DNA of 64,000 nucleotides from Pezizomycotina sp. ARF18. Its lineage: Eukaryota; Ascomycota. Of the stretch, positions 12,629 through 25,147 are shown in pieces (the stretch's first letter is position 1; every line of letters begins with the position of its first letter). Under the pieces are notes generated by a model, which did no database searches, was not told the DNA's origin, and saw only the letters and a program-made list of their open reading frames with translations. The stretch lies in NCBI GenBank assembly GCA_002224055.1, contig AZLU01000039.1, positions 186,514 to 250,513 of the forward strand, written 5' to 3'. Made by a program: the position numbers and the translations under genes.

Positions 12629-13578
12629 TCATACAAACAAGAGGCGAAATTTGGCAAATTCAAAAAGATAAACTTCTCGAAAAGTGCAATACTTACTGAA
12701 CATAATATTGAATGGATTACAATTGAGATTTGCTCTCAATATTTCTGAATGTCCTTGCAATGTCTGTCGCAGGCCTGCGAAAAATTGATCGTAGATCCGA
12801 AGTGTTTTCGACCCATCATCAGCGTCTAGATCTCTCGAATTAAAATTCCCTATCGCCTTTTGGGTATCGACGATGGTCAAATAGTCACCAGAATAATCCC
12901 CGAGATATATATGAGTGAGAAGCGATCAAACCATCTCCTTCGTTATTCATAATCGGGCCAGATATAGATACAGAGCTCTCGGTTGCGATCTCGAGGATCT
13001 CTGGGGGCATGATCTGAACGCCACCTCGAGGGAGAAAATCCCAGGAGCCTACCTCCACGATCATCTCTACCTTAGTTTCATTCCGCAGTGCTTCGACAGG
13101 CTTACCCATAGACCGATCAGTCAAAAATAGAAGGCGTATATTGACGAGTGTAAAGTTAAGATTTATATACCTTTTATGTTCGCGGCACTCCGTATTGCCT
13201 GGCCTAAGTTTACTAAACGTGGTTGTTAGAGATCTAGAAGTCTCGGTACGCAGAAACGTAATGAACGACTTATTGTAACTTAAAGCACCTCACCACTCTG
13301 ATGCACGTACATCGAACGCAATCACGCCTCCAGGAATCGCTTCTTCGGTACCGCTGACGCTTCTCGTTCTGGCGTATTAATTTGGAAGACGAAATTGATG
13401 CAGAATCCATTATTGTAATAATATCCTCTCTGCTGGTAGTTTGCAAATCATTAGGGGCTAGGCCAGTTGAAACAGAGGCTGAAAGTAGTGTTGACGTTTC
13501 CCAAGTCGCCCTTCTGCCGATAAATCGGTGAATGGTATTAAGATATTCAAGGCCAAACGCCAGAGAGTACTCAAGCAA
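12629..13578 (-). CDS. Uncharacterised minus-strand open frames
   Basis: Three open stretches on the minus strand (13578-13270, 13124-12885, 12880-12629) have amino-acid composition compatible with coding, for example MIVEVGSWDFLPRGGV and RIYDQFFAGLRQTLQGH. No domain is recognised, and splice sites joining them are not convincing. They could be exons of one unknown gene or chance frames. Confidence 0.2.
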
Positions 13579-13741
13579 GCTATAAACACTATTCAGAACT
13601 GGCTTTCGCGTCGTGATAAGAAATGACCATTATTTACAGAGCGAATCCATCAATTCACAACCTTACAACAGCAGGTATAGGTCTAGTAACGAATTTGTTC
13701 TTCCAGTGCCTTCCAGCCTGGTAGATATGGAATCGGCGCGG

Positions 13742-15102
13742 CTAACAGTCAAAAACACTCCTGCTATCATCTAGCCAGGAAGTCCCGCCTTCCCCTTCGC
13801 CGGTTTCACCAGGGCCTTGCTCGCAGCAATTATGATGCTTCTGGGTTCTTCCCTTCTCCACATCTTCTGAGCTAAGAACCGTATCACCTAGACCTTTGAC
13901 ATCAATCGTGTGCCTAACCATGATCAAAAGTCCCGACTTCCTCCCTTCGATGTGTTCAGGCGCCCCATCGCGGCTCAATAGCCCGCCGGTACTCGTGCTT
14001 CTAAACCAAGCGCCTTTTGAAACGCCGCTCAGCGTAGTGATATTGCGAGTTTTTATCCAAAGCCACTTAAAACAGGGCGAGCAGGCTACAAGTATTCCCA
14101 GCGTCATCTCACCTGAATCCCACGTCATCATCTCGCGCATGCTCATGTGGCCGTGCGCAAATGCGGCACCGCAGCGGGCTAGGATACAACCCACCACCGC
14201 GATACCGAGGGCGAACATGGCCGCGATACCGAAGAGGTGTCGCCGTGGAAGCTGTAAGTGCGGCAGCAGGAAGAAGGGAGGACGTAAACTGACGTCACGC
14301 GTGAGAACAAATTTTTTTTTTTGATTTATGAGGAATGAGATCTAATGCTCACTGAGAATATCCGTTCCCAAATGCACGACAGCCAAGCACACAACTGAGA
14401 TCTTGCTATTGAATGAGAAACAGAGCGTCGCGGGATTAGTTGACCAGTTTCGACTAATATTGCCGCATCCTAGCACGCTCGTTGCGAGAAACCCGATAAA
14501 GGTTATAGTTACGAGGAAAGCGGCTCCGTGCAATGCTATACGCACCTTTCTCAGGGTTCGAGGGACCAGTTGGTAGTACATCATGATGAATGCGCCTTTT
14601 GTAGCCCAGATACAAGGAATGTCAGGGTGCTGGAAAAGAAATATAACTGAAATAATCCATAAGCATTAGCATTCAATTGCCATTGGAAGAAACAGCATTC
14701 AACTCAGAAAATTACCTCAAGAATCTTGGATAGCTGGTTTTTATCGGCTATTTCGCTCTCGAGACTAGGGAACCCGCCGATCATGAAGTCTTCCATAGGT
14801 AAGCTGAAGAAGCCGCTTCTCCATAACGCAACTCCGATGGCTTCTTCGATGGTGTAGAGAGTTATCGAGAGCAGGAGGAATATCTCGGAACCAGTAAAAT
14901 GGCGCTGCTGGAGTCGAACATAAAGCCGCGTGAGAACTGCGGTAGAGCGATAAAGTATAGCCATAGTTTGGTAGCCTATCCGAGAGTTGCGATGTTAGAA
15001 GCTAAAGGTTATCTGCATAGTAATGGATGCAGTGGATACTTACGACTACCTGTCCAGGTGAAATCATATCGGGATTTAGTCGAGAATGAACTGGCCTTGT
15101 AA
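13742..15102 (-). CDS. Fungal rhodopsin-like (PTH11-type) integral membrane protein
   Basis: Four coding pieces on the minus strand can be joined at good splice sites. The exon near 14990-14720 has LTRLYVRLQQRH and GSEIFLLLSITLY. After an intron (GTAATT ... TTCCAG) comes IPCIWATKGAFIMMYYQL, then helices around RIALHGAAFLVTITFIGF. A conserved Cys-rich loop follows (LGCGNISRNWS), then SVVCLAVVHLGTDIL. A further intron (GTGAGC ... TTACAG) leads to RRHLFGIAAMFALGIAVVGC and GEMTLGILVACSPCFKWLW, ending at 13742. This order of helices, the C-x-N-x-S-x-x-W loop, H-x-x-TDIL and the E-x-x-LGI-x-x-AC-x-P motif is that of the fungal rhodopsin-like domain family, found in plasma-membrane receptors of the PTH11 class. 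The ligand is unknown. The coding pieces read well, so this is among the better preserved genes here. Confidence 0.82.
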
Positions 15103-15788
15103 ATAATCACCGCGAGTAAAATGAAAGTCCCAGAAGGCTCTGTACGACACGACGATAGGCAACGAGAAACTCAGTCCAATCTTATACTACCAAATTCTCA
15201 AAACCCCCACATTGCGCCCTTTGATCACCCGCTTGCGCGGGTTCAATATCGCGTGCCCTCATTCGATCCCGTCCTCGGCTAGCGAGGTTACTCGTACTAT
15301 CGATAACTTACACAATTCTAGGTTGCTCGATCGCTCTATCGTTCCAGGATAATGCTTGCTATCCAGCTGACAATGTGGGGGTCGACCTTGCTTCGACGTT
15401 GTTGGATGTTCCTAGACTAAATCGAAAATCGTCTTCACAGTGAAGACATCGGACGACACGGGACATTATCATCCCACTATACAACTATACTATCCTTATG
15501 TGTAGATTTTGGCATTCGGAGACCCTCGGAGCAGCGATCATTTCCATACGTTCTCACCATTGGTCTTATTCGCCACACTTTGCAGCAAAGCTCGCTAACC
15601 AGACCCCCAATTCTCAAGGCCTACGTCGAGCTCTTTGAATCAGCGTTAATCTAATCGATTATTTATATTCCATAACCACGTTATATCATTTTCACATGCA
15701 AGCCACTACGGTCTTGTAAGGAGACATATGCATGAAATGGGTTAGGTGTGTACTTAACGACTGTAGACATTAGATTACAGCACAAAAA

Positions 15789-15820
<32 letters not shown>

Positions 15821-18800
15821 AACAATGCGAAGGCGGCTATTTGAACCATAGAATCACGATGAGGCACCCCGATTCGGCATCGACCTGCGAAGATCACAAG
15901 GGGCGGAGTAACAATCCAACAGGCATAAGTAAATTAGGTACTAGACACCTGCTACCCGCAAAACCATACACTATGGAAGATGCACCCGTAGGATATTCGA
16001 GTTTGAACTCCGCAGTAAATTAGGCACGAAAACTTACAGATCTCGTGGATTTAACACTATTGAGTTTCCCTTTCAGGAATCTTATCCCATGTCGGCGCGG
16101 CACAGGGATCTTTCATGTTCCGGTTACGCGCCGACGTGGAAACACTAGCTTACAACTGAATGCGATCCTTCGATCCAACAACGGCGGATATATCGCCCAT
16201 ATTGGTATAGCATGGTTCTTCGATTTCCCCACGCTAGCAATGCCTAGCGCAGTTTTTATAGATTTCATAATCTTGTTCAGTATAATCCATAGTGATTGGA
16301 AAAGGGAACCCAAAAGAGCATTGCCCTGAATGAATGGGGTTTAGGGTTATTCTATCCTGGGCCCAGCATCGAGATTAGTTTTTCATCAGTTCCGTAGCCG
16401 TTTAGCAATAGATCCGTGGAAAGCTTTGTAGGTGGGTGGTGTATAGCAAACCAGAGAGACGTTACGATTCCTAATTAAGCACCCTCGTGAATGTTTTGTG
16501 TAACCACTCGAAGCCAAAGAGCAGGATGTTTGCCACGGGAAGTTATTCTCACCATGAACCCGGACATATTGCTCCGGGTATACCCTCGACCTCAAAGAGG
16601 GCCAACATTACTGGATTTCGTCGAAATCACGCAATTTCCGATAGCTACTAACAATATTCGTTTTTTATATCTTATATGTAAGCATAATCGTATAAAAGTT
16701 TGCAATCAACAATATAGTGCTATTCATTAAGGCTTCCTGCGACTGGGCGGCTCTCATGGTTGTTTTTTATTTTTGTTTTTTATCGGTTCAAATCTGATGA
16801 TTCGGAGAAACCTAACAACCTTTTTGATAAAGAAAATTACAGGTTAAATTGATATCTCAGTACGGTGGCTTTGCAGTACATTAGAAGCCAGACTACATAT
16901 AATCAGTTCGTTTGGATAATACTTCGTTGTCTTCGAGTGGCGTGTTCAAGCCCTGAATGAAAGTTACCGGCTCTTAGTCCGCGGTTACCGGTATCCAGCA
17001 GAAGAAAAGGTATATTATTCTCGCTCCCAATACATTAGCATACTAAGTATTAATCTTACGTCTAATATGGATACGCTCCTCCATATCAACCGGCATACCG
17101 GCACAGGCAGCCTGAGTCGTTTGACCTCCACATTGGTATTAGCCGTTTACTCGACCAATGATCACAATCTCGTGATCTAGACCCCTAGGTTGTACAGCAC
17201 GAGGAGCTCATATGTGAATTTCTTTACGGGAATCCTATAGAATATCATATGGAAAGCCTAGTCCTGCTACATACGCTCAGTCTTTGATCCTATTTGTATT
17301 GGGTGGTAAACGGCCTTCGACACAAGTCGTGCTTATTTCATTTGTTCTGGCCTGGACAGGCATGAAATGCAGGAAAGAACCCAGATGCACACCTTCACGG
17401 ATTTACTGTGATTGAAAACTGCTTCTAAGCCTAGATGAGAACCTAGAGATACTATGGCCTTACCGGTAACTTCTCGTTCGCAAGAATAGATGGCTGTCAA
17501 GTACCACTCGCTCGAAGAGGTTCGCCCATCGAAGAGTCCACAAAGCGGCCTAATCCTTCAACACAGTCGCACTACTTCAGAGCGTATATTCGACGATTCA
17601 GAGTGATATTCTTACGTCTTCACCTTCATCTCAACCCAATGGAGGAAGCCAGCGGGTTGTTGGAATCAGACAGCAGTTATTTTTTCTTGTTTACCAGGCC
17701 GAGCCACCGAAGTGGATACGATAGTGCCTAGCCTAAGTTATAGCCCACCAGGCCAAACATGAAATACCTACTGCAACTTGAACCTACGAACGCTGAAACG
17801 AAAAGTAAAGCTATAAATTAATGCGTTGTAGGCGTATAGGATCTAACACTACAGTAGATTCCTGATGAGAAGGAATGCAGCAAATATAGCTAACTCCCTA
17901 CTCAGACCACGAAAGAATCGCCAATCATTTCATAAGCTTTCAAGTCCTTTGTATTGATTGCCAAGGAGGATATTAGCATGCTCCATTCCTAGGTAGCATA
18001 ACTGAAAGACGGTCAACCATTCAACCGGTGAGCTTTATGATCCACAAGCTTAGCCTAAAATGACCAGTTCCATTCCTGTCAAACCAAGAACAAATCTTTT
18101 CCTCGTCCTCCATATCGATCCTGAGAGTAATAAATGGTCCTACTCTCGACTTAGCACGATTAGCTCGTCGTTCCGATGTGCTCCAGCTCATTACCTCCTT
18201 GCTTTTACCTCTTGTCGCGTATCCTCCCAGCCTTGTTTGTGAAGTGGTTTAAGGGACACTAGAAGTCAGGCCTGTCTCTGCTCGAGACTCACACATCCTG
18301 CGACTTTTTTTCTTCCAGTTATCCTTTGCGTTGGTAGACAGTGGTATCGCTGATGCCTACTATTTCTACAGACTTGATGTCCACTCTCGTCGAGACAGCG
18401 GGAGAATGCAAATGGATGTTCGAAGGATCCAATGAGGCGCTGCCAGAGCCCAGAGAGGATTCTGATGGCAGTCGCTTCCTCGACCACTTAGAATGCGTCC
18501 TTCCCTTGCTAGAAAATCCCTCACAATCTTTTTCGGGGCGAGACGTTTTACAAATTACAAGGCTTAGCCATAATGGCGGAGGAACATTTCCCCTCTGCCT
18601 TTCCAGAAACCCCGATCATCCGACGCCTTCGCCTACCACAAGCGAGAAGAAAAACAGGTGGTCCGATTATTTCTTTCACATATCGCGGCAAATTATTTAA
18701 ACCCTAGCCCAACCTCCTCGGAATCTGGAAAGCTTCCATCTTCACTAACGAAACAACGTCTCTTCGATATCGCAAATGCTCTGTCAAACTTAGGGATACA

Positions 18801-18835
18801 GTAAACGATAAGTCCAAGAGCGTAACAAGCAACAT
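15103..18835. other. Gene-poor intergenic region
   Basis: About 3.7 kb with only short open frames and no domain. An open frame of 119 codons on + at 18341-18700 has no recognised relative. It contains the GAAA tract listed separately. Confidence 0.4.
15787..15822. repeat. (GAAA)n microsatellite
   Basis: Eight tandem copies of GAAA following an A run. Confidence 0.9.
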
Positions 18836-19858
18836 GGCACGATACAACGCCCTGATGAACGCCCGCGTCCAGCTACAGTGGTGGCTACTGGTAACTGCCC
18901 TCGCCACGATCGGCCTCGGCGCTGTGGACATGTACTACGGCCCAAATACAACAAGATCGTGAACAAAATGTCCGTATCGCACCAAACCTGGAATGCGCCG
19001 CCTGGTATGACAACAGACCAGTTCACGAACTGGACGAAAACCTTGAGATTCCCTTCCGAAATTGACAGCCTGGTCAAGCACGAAAAAGTCTACGGCCTTA
19101 CGGTACCAGTCGGCCCGTTCAACGGTCCTATGAAACAGATCAAAATGCTCCCCTGGTGGGGGAATATTTTGTTGATAACTGCGCCGGGATGCACTGTGCT
19201 TTTCATGATTATTGAGTGGGCTTGGGCCTATAACGTGCACAAAGCGAAGAATAGCGGGGACGTAAGCGATGCGGTAAACGAAGCAGAACTCAAGCTGGAT
19301 AAACATAGGGCCGGCATGGATGTCAGCGCTTTCTTCCAATGGCTCGTAGCTGTACCGTACTTCGCTGGCTGGCACGGATGGCACGTATTTTTCTGTTGGT
19401 TTAGAAGCGCATAAAATTGCCTGTTGGCTAACTCAGTTTACTAGGTACGGAACGTTTGCCTGCGCTGGCACAACGACCGCGTTCTGTGATTGGGGAAAAG
19501 GCGCATTTTCAGTCGCTGTTGTTGGACTGTAAGAACCTTTTCCATTATTCGGTCGCATTTTCTTAATCGCTAATCTATAACGCTTGGCCACAGATTCCTC
19601 GCCGGCTGTACTCTGATCACCTCGATCAAATTAGGCAAGCTCAAAGGCCTTTCTATACGGGATATGCTAGTCCAGCACGGTAATTGCCGAAATTCAGGGT
19701 GCGGTAGTGCGTCGAGGAGATACGACGCTCCTCCGCCGGTGCAGCGTCCAGGTCCTGTTACTGGAATGAACGGAAAGGACTTGGTTTCGGTTTCCGATGC
19801 CCCGCCGGCTTACAACAAGGAGATGGAAGCGAGTGTCGAAGTGAAATATGAAAAGTAA
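18836..19858 (+). CDS. Four-helix membrane protein with proline-rich PPAY tail
   Basis: Starts at the ATG at 18836. Helix 1 is WWLLVTALATIGLGAVDMYY, helix 2 ILLITAPGCTVLFMIIEWAW, helix 3 FFQWLVAVPYFAGWHGW continuing into the next exon, and helix 4 AFSVAVVGLFLAGCTLI. Two introns give a consistent frame: 19399-19444 (GTTTAG ... CTAAC ... TAG) and 19529-19593 (GTAAGA ... CAG). Exons 1, 2 and 3 join as FFCW-YGTFACAG and VVGL-FLAGC. The cytosolic tail is proline-rich (APPPVQRPGPV) and ends with SDAPPAYNKEMEAS, containing a PPxY motif. PPxY motifs bind WW domains, for example those of Rsp5/Nedd4 ubiquitin ligases, so endocytic control is a reasonable inference. One base change of frame near 18945 (MYYG to PKYNKIV) interrupts exon 1. 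The family is not recognised. Confidence 0.75.
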
Positions 19859-21101
19859 TATTTATTTACTTGGAGCTGGTCGGGAGGATCAACCGTAGGA
19901 GGATCGGGGTTGTCCGGCTATCACCGCCGTACACTTTAAGATTACGCACAATTCATAATTTTTTTTTTCAATCATTCCCTCGCTTGCTATCAGTTCTCGA
20001 GTTTCTAACGTTTCATTATGAGGTCATTACCTACTCTATCAATTGAACTGTCGTAATGTTAATATTCGGATGATAAATCCAGAGAATATCGCAAAGTGAT
20101 ACATGACAACTCTCTGACATGTTCGTGGGCACCCGATCCCATACATCAAACAAAAATGATGCTTTCTGTGCTACTGAAGCATTATAAAGGTGTTTCTCGA
20201 GATATAACGTTCGTAACGCTGGTTTGATTGTCGATTCACCTCTTTTCTGTTCGGTAACAGCTCAGATAACACTTTAGGGCCCAGAACAAGCATTTCCACT
20301 CCACCGTTCCCGATTGCTTCTGCATGAGATCATCGAGCTAAAGGAGCCTTAAAAAGGCAGTTACAGCAGAGGCCGGTTCTTACTTCAAATATCGATTTTT
20401 GTAATGGATGCTTTTTATTGCTCTGGCGCTTTGCTGTCCTGTACTGTAATGACGATCCTTCATCGACGTCATACTTGCGAAGGCAAATCAAGTTTGCAAT
20501 TTTCTTTCTCGGTGGTGATTCTGGTGAATTTACTCCCGGCAAATATAGCCACTACATCACGATTCCCGACCAATCACTGATCACCAAGACACCTTTCCCA
20601 GGTCTTTTTATACGACTACTGTTATCCAGGGTCCTGGTTTGAATTTTGTCGCTATGATCGCCTACGTAATGTGTCCCGCGGAGTTTATCGCCCTCAGGGT
20701 ATATCTTGTCTATAGCCTTGTTTCGAGATCGAGAACATTCCCTCGCTTTACGCATACTGCTCACATATATATTCGAGACCTCCGTTCACCTTCCATTTTC
20801 CCCCTAAGGATCAACTACACCATCAGATCAATATAATCCCCAAGAACTTCAAAGGATATATATTTCCGAAGAAATCGTACGATTTTCAACAGTATTCTAT
20901 AACCAAATAAGCTTAGGATATTCAGGGTCCTCGCTATTATCAAATCCAGAACCCCGGGTATCTCTTTAACAAATCCTCAAGCATTTCTTAAAAAACCTCG
21001 AGCATTATAAATCTGGATAGTGTCCTTATAGTGTTTTGCCACCATACTATAATACGTGAAACTATTAAGCATTAGCCTTATAAGGCCTCTATTTTTTCAA
21101 T
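19859..21101. other. Intergenic, no gene seen
   Basis: Short open frames only (up to about 75 codons), none with a domain. An AT-rich leader precedes the next gene. Confidence 0.45.
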
Positions 21102-22403
21102 ATGGGCTCTCATCATCACCACCATCGACGCTCTAGCCCCTCCTCTTACTCATCCTACACCGACTCAGACTCTGACCACTACCGCCCGCGGCATTCGACA
21201 CATCGCCGCCACAAGCCCGCGAAGACAACGTATTATCCTTACAATTCCCGCAGCGAGGCGGATGATTACTACCATTCTGACGACGCTGCCGGTCACCGCG
21301 GCCGATCGAAACGATCGAAGGCGCCGGCGTACGTAACCGACCCGAAGACGAAGATTATGAGTACGAAATACCTAGATCACGCATCGGCAGCGTCGAGCCG
21401 ATACCCGTAAGTCGCTGGCGGATGATTTCTGGCAGCTTTCGGCCTCGTGAGGGATAAGAAGGATAAGGGCCGCGATACAGTGTACGTTAACGCTGATGGG
21501 ACGCGGGCGGACGATCGGATCGCGGAAATGGCAGCAGGAGAAGGAGGTCTTGGTTCCGTCGGCGCCGCAACGACGATGATTATGATGGTAGTGATGATTC
21601 AACGGAGGATGAAAAGGACCGGCAGAAAGAGAAGCACCACGAGAGAAATCAACATCTGAAGGAAGCGGCCGTGGGAGCTAAAGTGGCGTATAGTTTGCGG
21701 AAGCACTCTAAGGCGGAGAAAGCGGAGAAGCGGAGAAACACCAACATGAACGAGAAAAGATTATGAGAGGGAGAGGGAGCGGAGGCACCGGCATTCGGAC
21801 CATGCGTCTTCAAGTTCGCATCGGCGGCATAGGCGAGAGGCGGAATTAGCTGGGGCCGGTGCGGAGGAAAAGCATAGGCACGATAAACATCGCGATCGCT
21901 CACAGTCCGACCGGTCAAGACGGGGCCGAGACGACACATCGCGGTCGAGCAGATCGTCACGGTCGCGTTCAGGCCATAGGCGCCCGCTAGACAATGAACA
22001 CAATCCCGACGCGAACAAAGCTCTCCGCGCAGCTATCGTTGCAGCTGCCCTAGAAGCATTCCGTTCACGTAAGGACGAAAGCGGGCTCACGTCCGCGCGG
22101 ATGATGCGGATACTGTCGGCAGCCATCGCAGGCGGAGGCATCGACGCGATAATGGAACACCACTCCGGATCTAAGAATGAGGAACAGATGAAGCATATCA
22201 TCGAAGCCGTGATTGGTGGTGTATCGAGCAGCCAGTTCTTCGGTCACAGAATTAGACGTCGCCACGGTATCGGCCAGAGGGAGCTGATGAAGACGAACAT
22301 GATGCGCATGGCGGCGGGGAAGGCGCTCGATCGGGGAGCGATGGGTCACAGGGCGAAGAACCCAAGAACGAAGAAGGAGAGGCACCATAGCAGTAATAGG
22401 TGA
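21102..22403 (+). CDS. His-, Arg/Ser-rich protein with Ala/Gly helical C-terminus
   Basis: The ATG at 21102 opens a natural histidine run (MGSHHHHHRRSS) followed by a Ser/Tyr/Asp/His-rich region. After frame changes near 21350-21500 and 21770 the same protein continues with RRRSWFRRRRNDDDYDGS, an acidic/basic stretch (EDEKDRQKEKHHERNQH), AAVGAKVAYSLRKH, and RS-type repeats (SRRGRDDTSRSSRSSRSRSG). It ends in a folded-looking part with ALRAAIVAAALEAFRSRK and RMMRILSAAIAGGGIDAIM. Fungal proteins with His/Arg/Ser-rich repeats and short glycine-zipper-like helices (DUF3824-like) have this look. Function is unknown, and the DUF link is from overall style, not from a clear motif. The breaks are single-base indels, not introns. 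Confidence 0.6.
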
Positions 22404-22677
22404 GCAGCTTGTGGAGGGCGCTGAATCACGAGAAGGGCGGTGCTTAAGGCAATTCCTTCTGCGCTTTTGCTTTTAGTGTATCTCTACGATGTTACGATAG
22501 TTCACGGTGTTGCTTTTCAATGAGGCATGAGGCTTGAGCATGTTATCTGTCATATGGCAATGATCGCATCACACGAATGTTTTTAATGTAGCATTAGCGT
22601 CAATTTACTCAGCATTCGATGTAATCTAAATCATAATGTGTATCTATCCCTGGCCATCTAGCACGGTGACATAAAAT
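22404..22677. other. Short region between two convergent genes
   Basis: The 3' ends of the His/RS-rich gene (+) and the next gene (-) face each other here. No terminator signature is clear. Confidence 0.5.
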
Positions 22678-23713
22678 TCATTTAAGCCCGTGTACACTAT
22701 CAAAGTTTCCGGGGTTTCCGTAGTTCCACCTTGTTCGATAGTAAGTTCTCGTCGTCGAGCCTCCGAGGACGCTAGCTTGCGTGGCCTGACCGTTTTGTAT
22801 CGCTGCCGCTGACATACGTGCGGCCCGTAGCCCAGCGCTCGCGGCATTCATCATGGCCGCGTTCTGCGCCGCTTGCATTTGAGCAGCGTACGCGGACTGC
22901 GCGTTCATTTGCATGTGCTGCATGTGCTGCATGTGCTGCTGCATCATCCTGGAAAGCGCTGCCTGGCATGTCTCCATGTCGCGCCTCAGCTCGGTGGTAA
23001 GGTCCATTAGATACGCGCGCGCTGCCATGGAAGTGGTAGGCTTGGAGCCGATGAATATGTCCGAGCTCACACTTCCATCCCGATGCATAGCAACGTAATA
23101 GCCCCTCGAGTTCGGATGCAGTCCGGCTCTTAGCAGACGGAGGTTGCCCCACTTGCCTTTTTTCTCGCCGTTTACCCAGTCCCGAAGCTTCCGTGGGAGG
23201 TGACACGTCACGTCGCCAGTGCCCTTGTAGGGAAACCCCTTCGAGACCGGAAGGGCGTAAAAGCCTACGCTGTCCGACGCAGATTCGTCTTCGGGTAGCG
23301 CGAATACGCAGCGGGCCGTGGGCATCTGCGATTGCAAGAATCCTGGCAGGTTTTCATAAATGTGACCTTTCCCAACATCTGCGTTATTATAGTCCTTCCC
23401 AACCCCGGCCTCGCAAGAATTGCCCCTCCAACGTGCCGAACGCTAGCACGATGCCCTCGCCTTCCATAGCTCGGTCGACGAACTCGTCTTCCGTGCCAGC
23501 CGCGTGCGTCGTGGCCGACCCGTCGTTTTTCGCATGCGAGAGGATAAAGGCGTGGAGCTTCGGGTAAGTGGCCTCTATATTCGCAGTTGCAACGGAGCGT
23601 AATTGTCCGGTGGCGGAAACATATTGAGCGTAGACAGCGCCGTTGCTGTCCCGCGGGAAAGGCGATATATAAGCAGACTTTATGATCGACACAAACGAGG
23701 CCGATTCTCCCAT
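22678..23713 (-). CDS. Uncharacterised protein with Met/Gln/Ala-rich helical tail
   Basis: The ATG at 23713 starts a frame containing VSIIKSAYISPFPRDSNGAV and THAAGTEDEFVDRAMEGEGI. A one-base frame change near 23395 switches it into the frame with GVGKDYNNADVGKGHIYENL and then MPTARCVFALPEDES, GFYALPVSKGFPYKGTGDV and RGYYVAMHRDGSVSSDIFIG. The C-terminal third is helical, with a repeat HMQHMQHMQM encoded by a 9-base tandem repeat at about 22911-22940, then Ala/Met/Gln-rich sequence, stopping at 22678. I do not recognise the family. The globular part looks beta-rich, and the tail looks like an oligomerising or disordered helix. No signal peptide or membrane segment is seen. Confidence 0.6.
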
Positions 23714-25147
23714 AGCAGGACCGCGGAGGTATTGGAGTGCCGGCGGAACATTCTCTTTTTACAATGTTGGTGTCAAAATATTAGCGTCCTTTTGGAACAA
23801 CCGTAATCATGCAGCCCCTCGTTAACTTCTGCTGTAGCTTGTTTTTCCGTAGGCGAGAAAGTACGTGTCTGGATGGTTGCCGAAGCAGACGGTAAGAGGT
23901 CCTTTGACAGGGTCTTTGAAGTTCTGCATCGTGCACTAACTGGTCGGTATGGATTTAAGCGATTGTTGATTATTGGGCCGGAACCTTGAACGAAATCTGA
24001 AGATGGATTTCTTGGAATTTGCATATGCCCAGAGCTGGTTTAATGCGGGGACTATAGCCCTATTTATTGCGTTCGTTTGCAGGGGACACTAAATGCTTGT
24101 TTAGAACGCATTGTGAACCTAGTTCTGGTGGCGTTGCGGCGGAGGCTATATAAAGGGAGCCTAGACCCTAATGTGGGGTTTCGAATCGGATTCAAGACTC
24201 GCAGGTGGCTTTTTCAGAATCGCGATCTGTCGCGATGACAAATACTTAGCTATCTGTATCTGGTTTCGCCAGAGTCTGCCTTTTCACATACTTTTTAAGA
24301 GTACTTGAGACGTAGTTCATCAGAAACAACGATAGTTAATCTACTCTACTTTTCGATACGGGTATATTGCCCCTTGTAACTTTTCAATGCAACAATAATA
24401 ATTTTGTTGATTGTATTCCACAGCCTCATTCTTCCATCGCTCATGTGCGAATGCCCCTTCAGCAGATACCCAAGCGCAGCCTGCCAGTAAACAGAGCGCT
24501 CCGCGCTAGAGCGGCCCCCATTTTCAATCTACATGATCGTAAATATAAAGACAGCCGACGAAGCAACTCCGATACATATTGTCGACTCTCGGTACATCAT
24601 GAATCATTCAGAAGCCTATATCGATCGATATTACATACTAGGTATGTTTAAGGTACTCTTTCTTTTAAGTACTAATATTGAGTATGCGAAGCGCTCTAGG
24701 TAAACTCATCTCGCTCATTCGAAAGTGATAATCGATTCGAATTTACTTTACTAGAATATTCGTGTTTATCACGTACGTGAATATGTAACGTTTCTTAATC
24801 GATAGTCCCATACCTCATAGTCAATGCCCAGTATTTATAATTTAATACAACTTTTATTTTTATTTAAGATCTAGATCTCTTCCCTATACACTATCGCCTT
24901 CACCGTAAAAAAACAAAAGTAAAAAATGAAAGGAAACTATTAAAGATTAAGAACATGCCATTATTCTGAATAAGGAGAACTGAACAGAAGGAAATTAACA
25001 GGCAGGCTTGAATACAAAAGAACTCCAAATATAGACTACAGGCCTAGTTGATCAAACAAAAGGAAAGATAGGAAGGCAGATATTATAAGACCAATGCGGT
25101 ATTGAACCTCGAAGAAGATTTTGTAGCGAAACAAGCTATCGAGATAA
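23714..25147. other. Intergenic, includes a possible TATA promoter
   Basis: No supported gene. The TATA-like site at 24150 is listed separately. A 94-codon open frame follows at 24367-24651 but has no recognised domain. Confidence 0.4.
24150..24157 (+). promoter_or_regulatory. TATA box-like sequence
   Basis: GCTATATAAAGGG in a GC-richer surrounding is a textbook core-promoter look. No convincing coding region follows within 300 bp, so this may serve an unannotated transcript or be fortuitous. Confidence 0.3.

Noticed and set aside
17137-17166. Short hairpin CATTGGT...ACCAATG
   Set aside because: A 7-bp stem with a long loop in a gene-free region is expected by chance.
21102-21130. MGSHHHHHRR at the start of a gene, like an expression-vector His tag
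   Set aside because: The run continues into a natural His/Ser/Arg-rich fungal protein in genomic context with five, not six, histidines and no vector sequence nearby.
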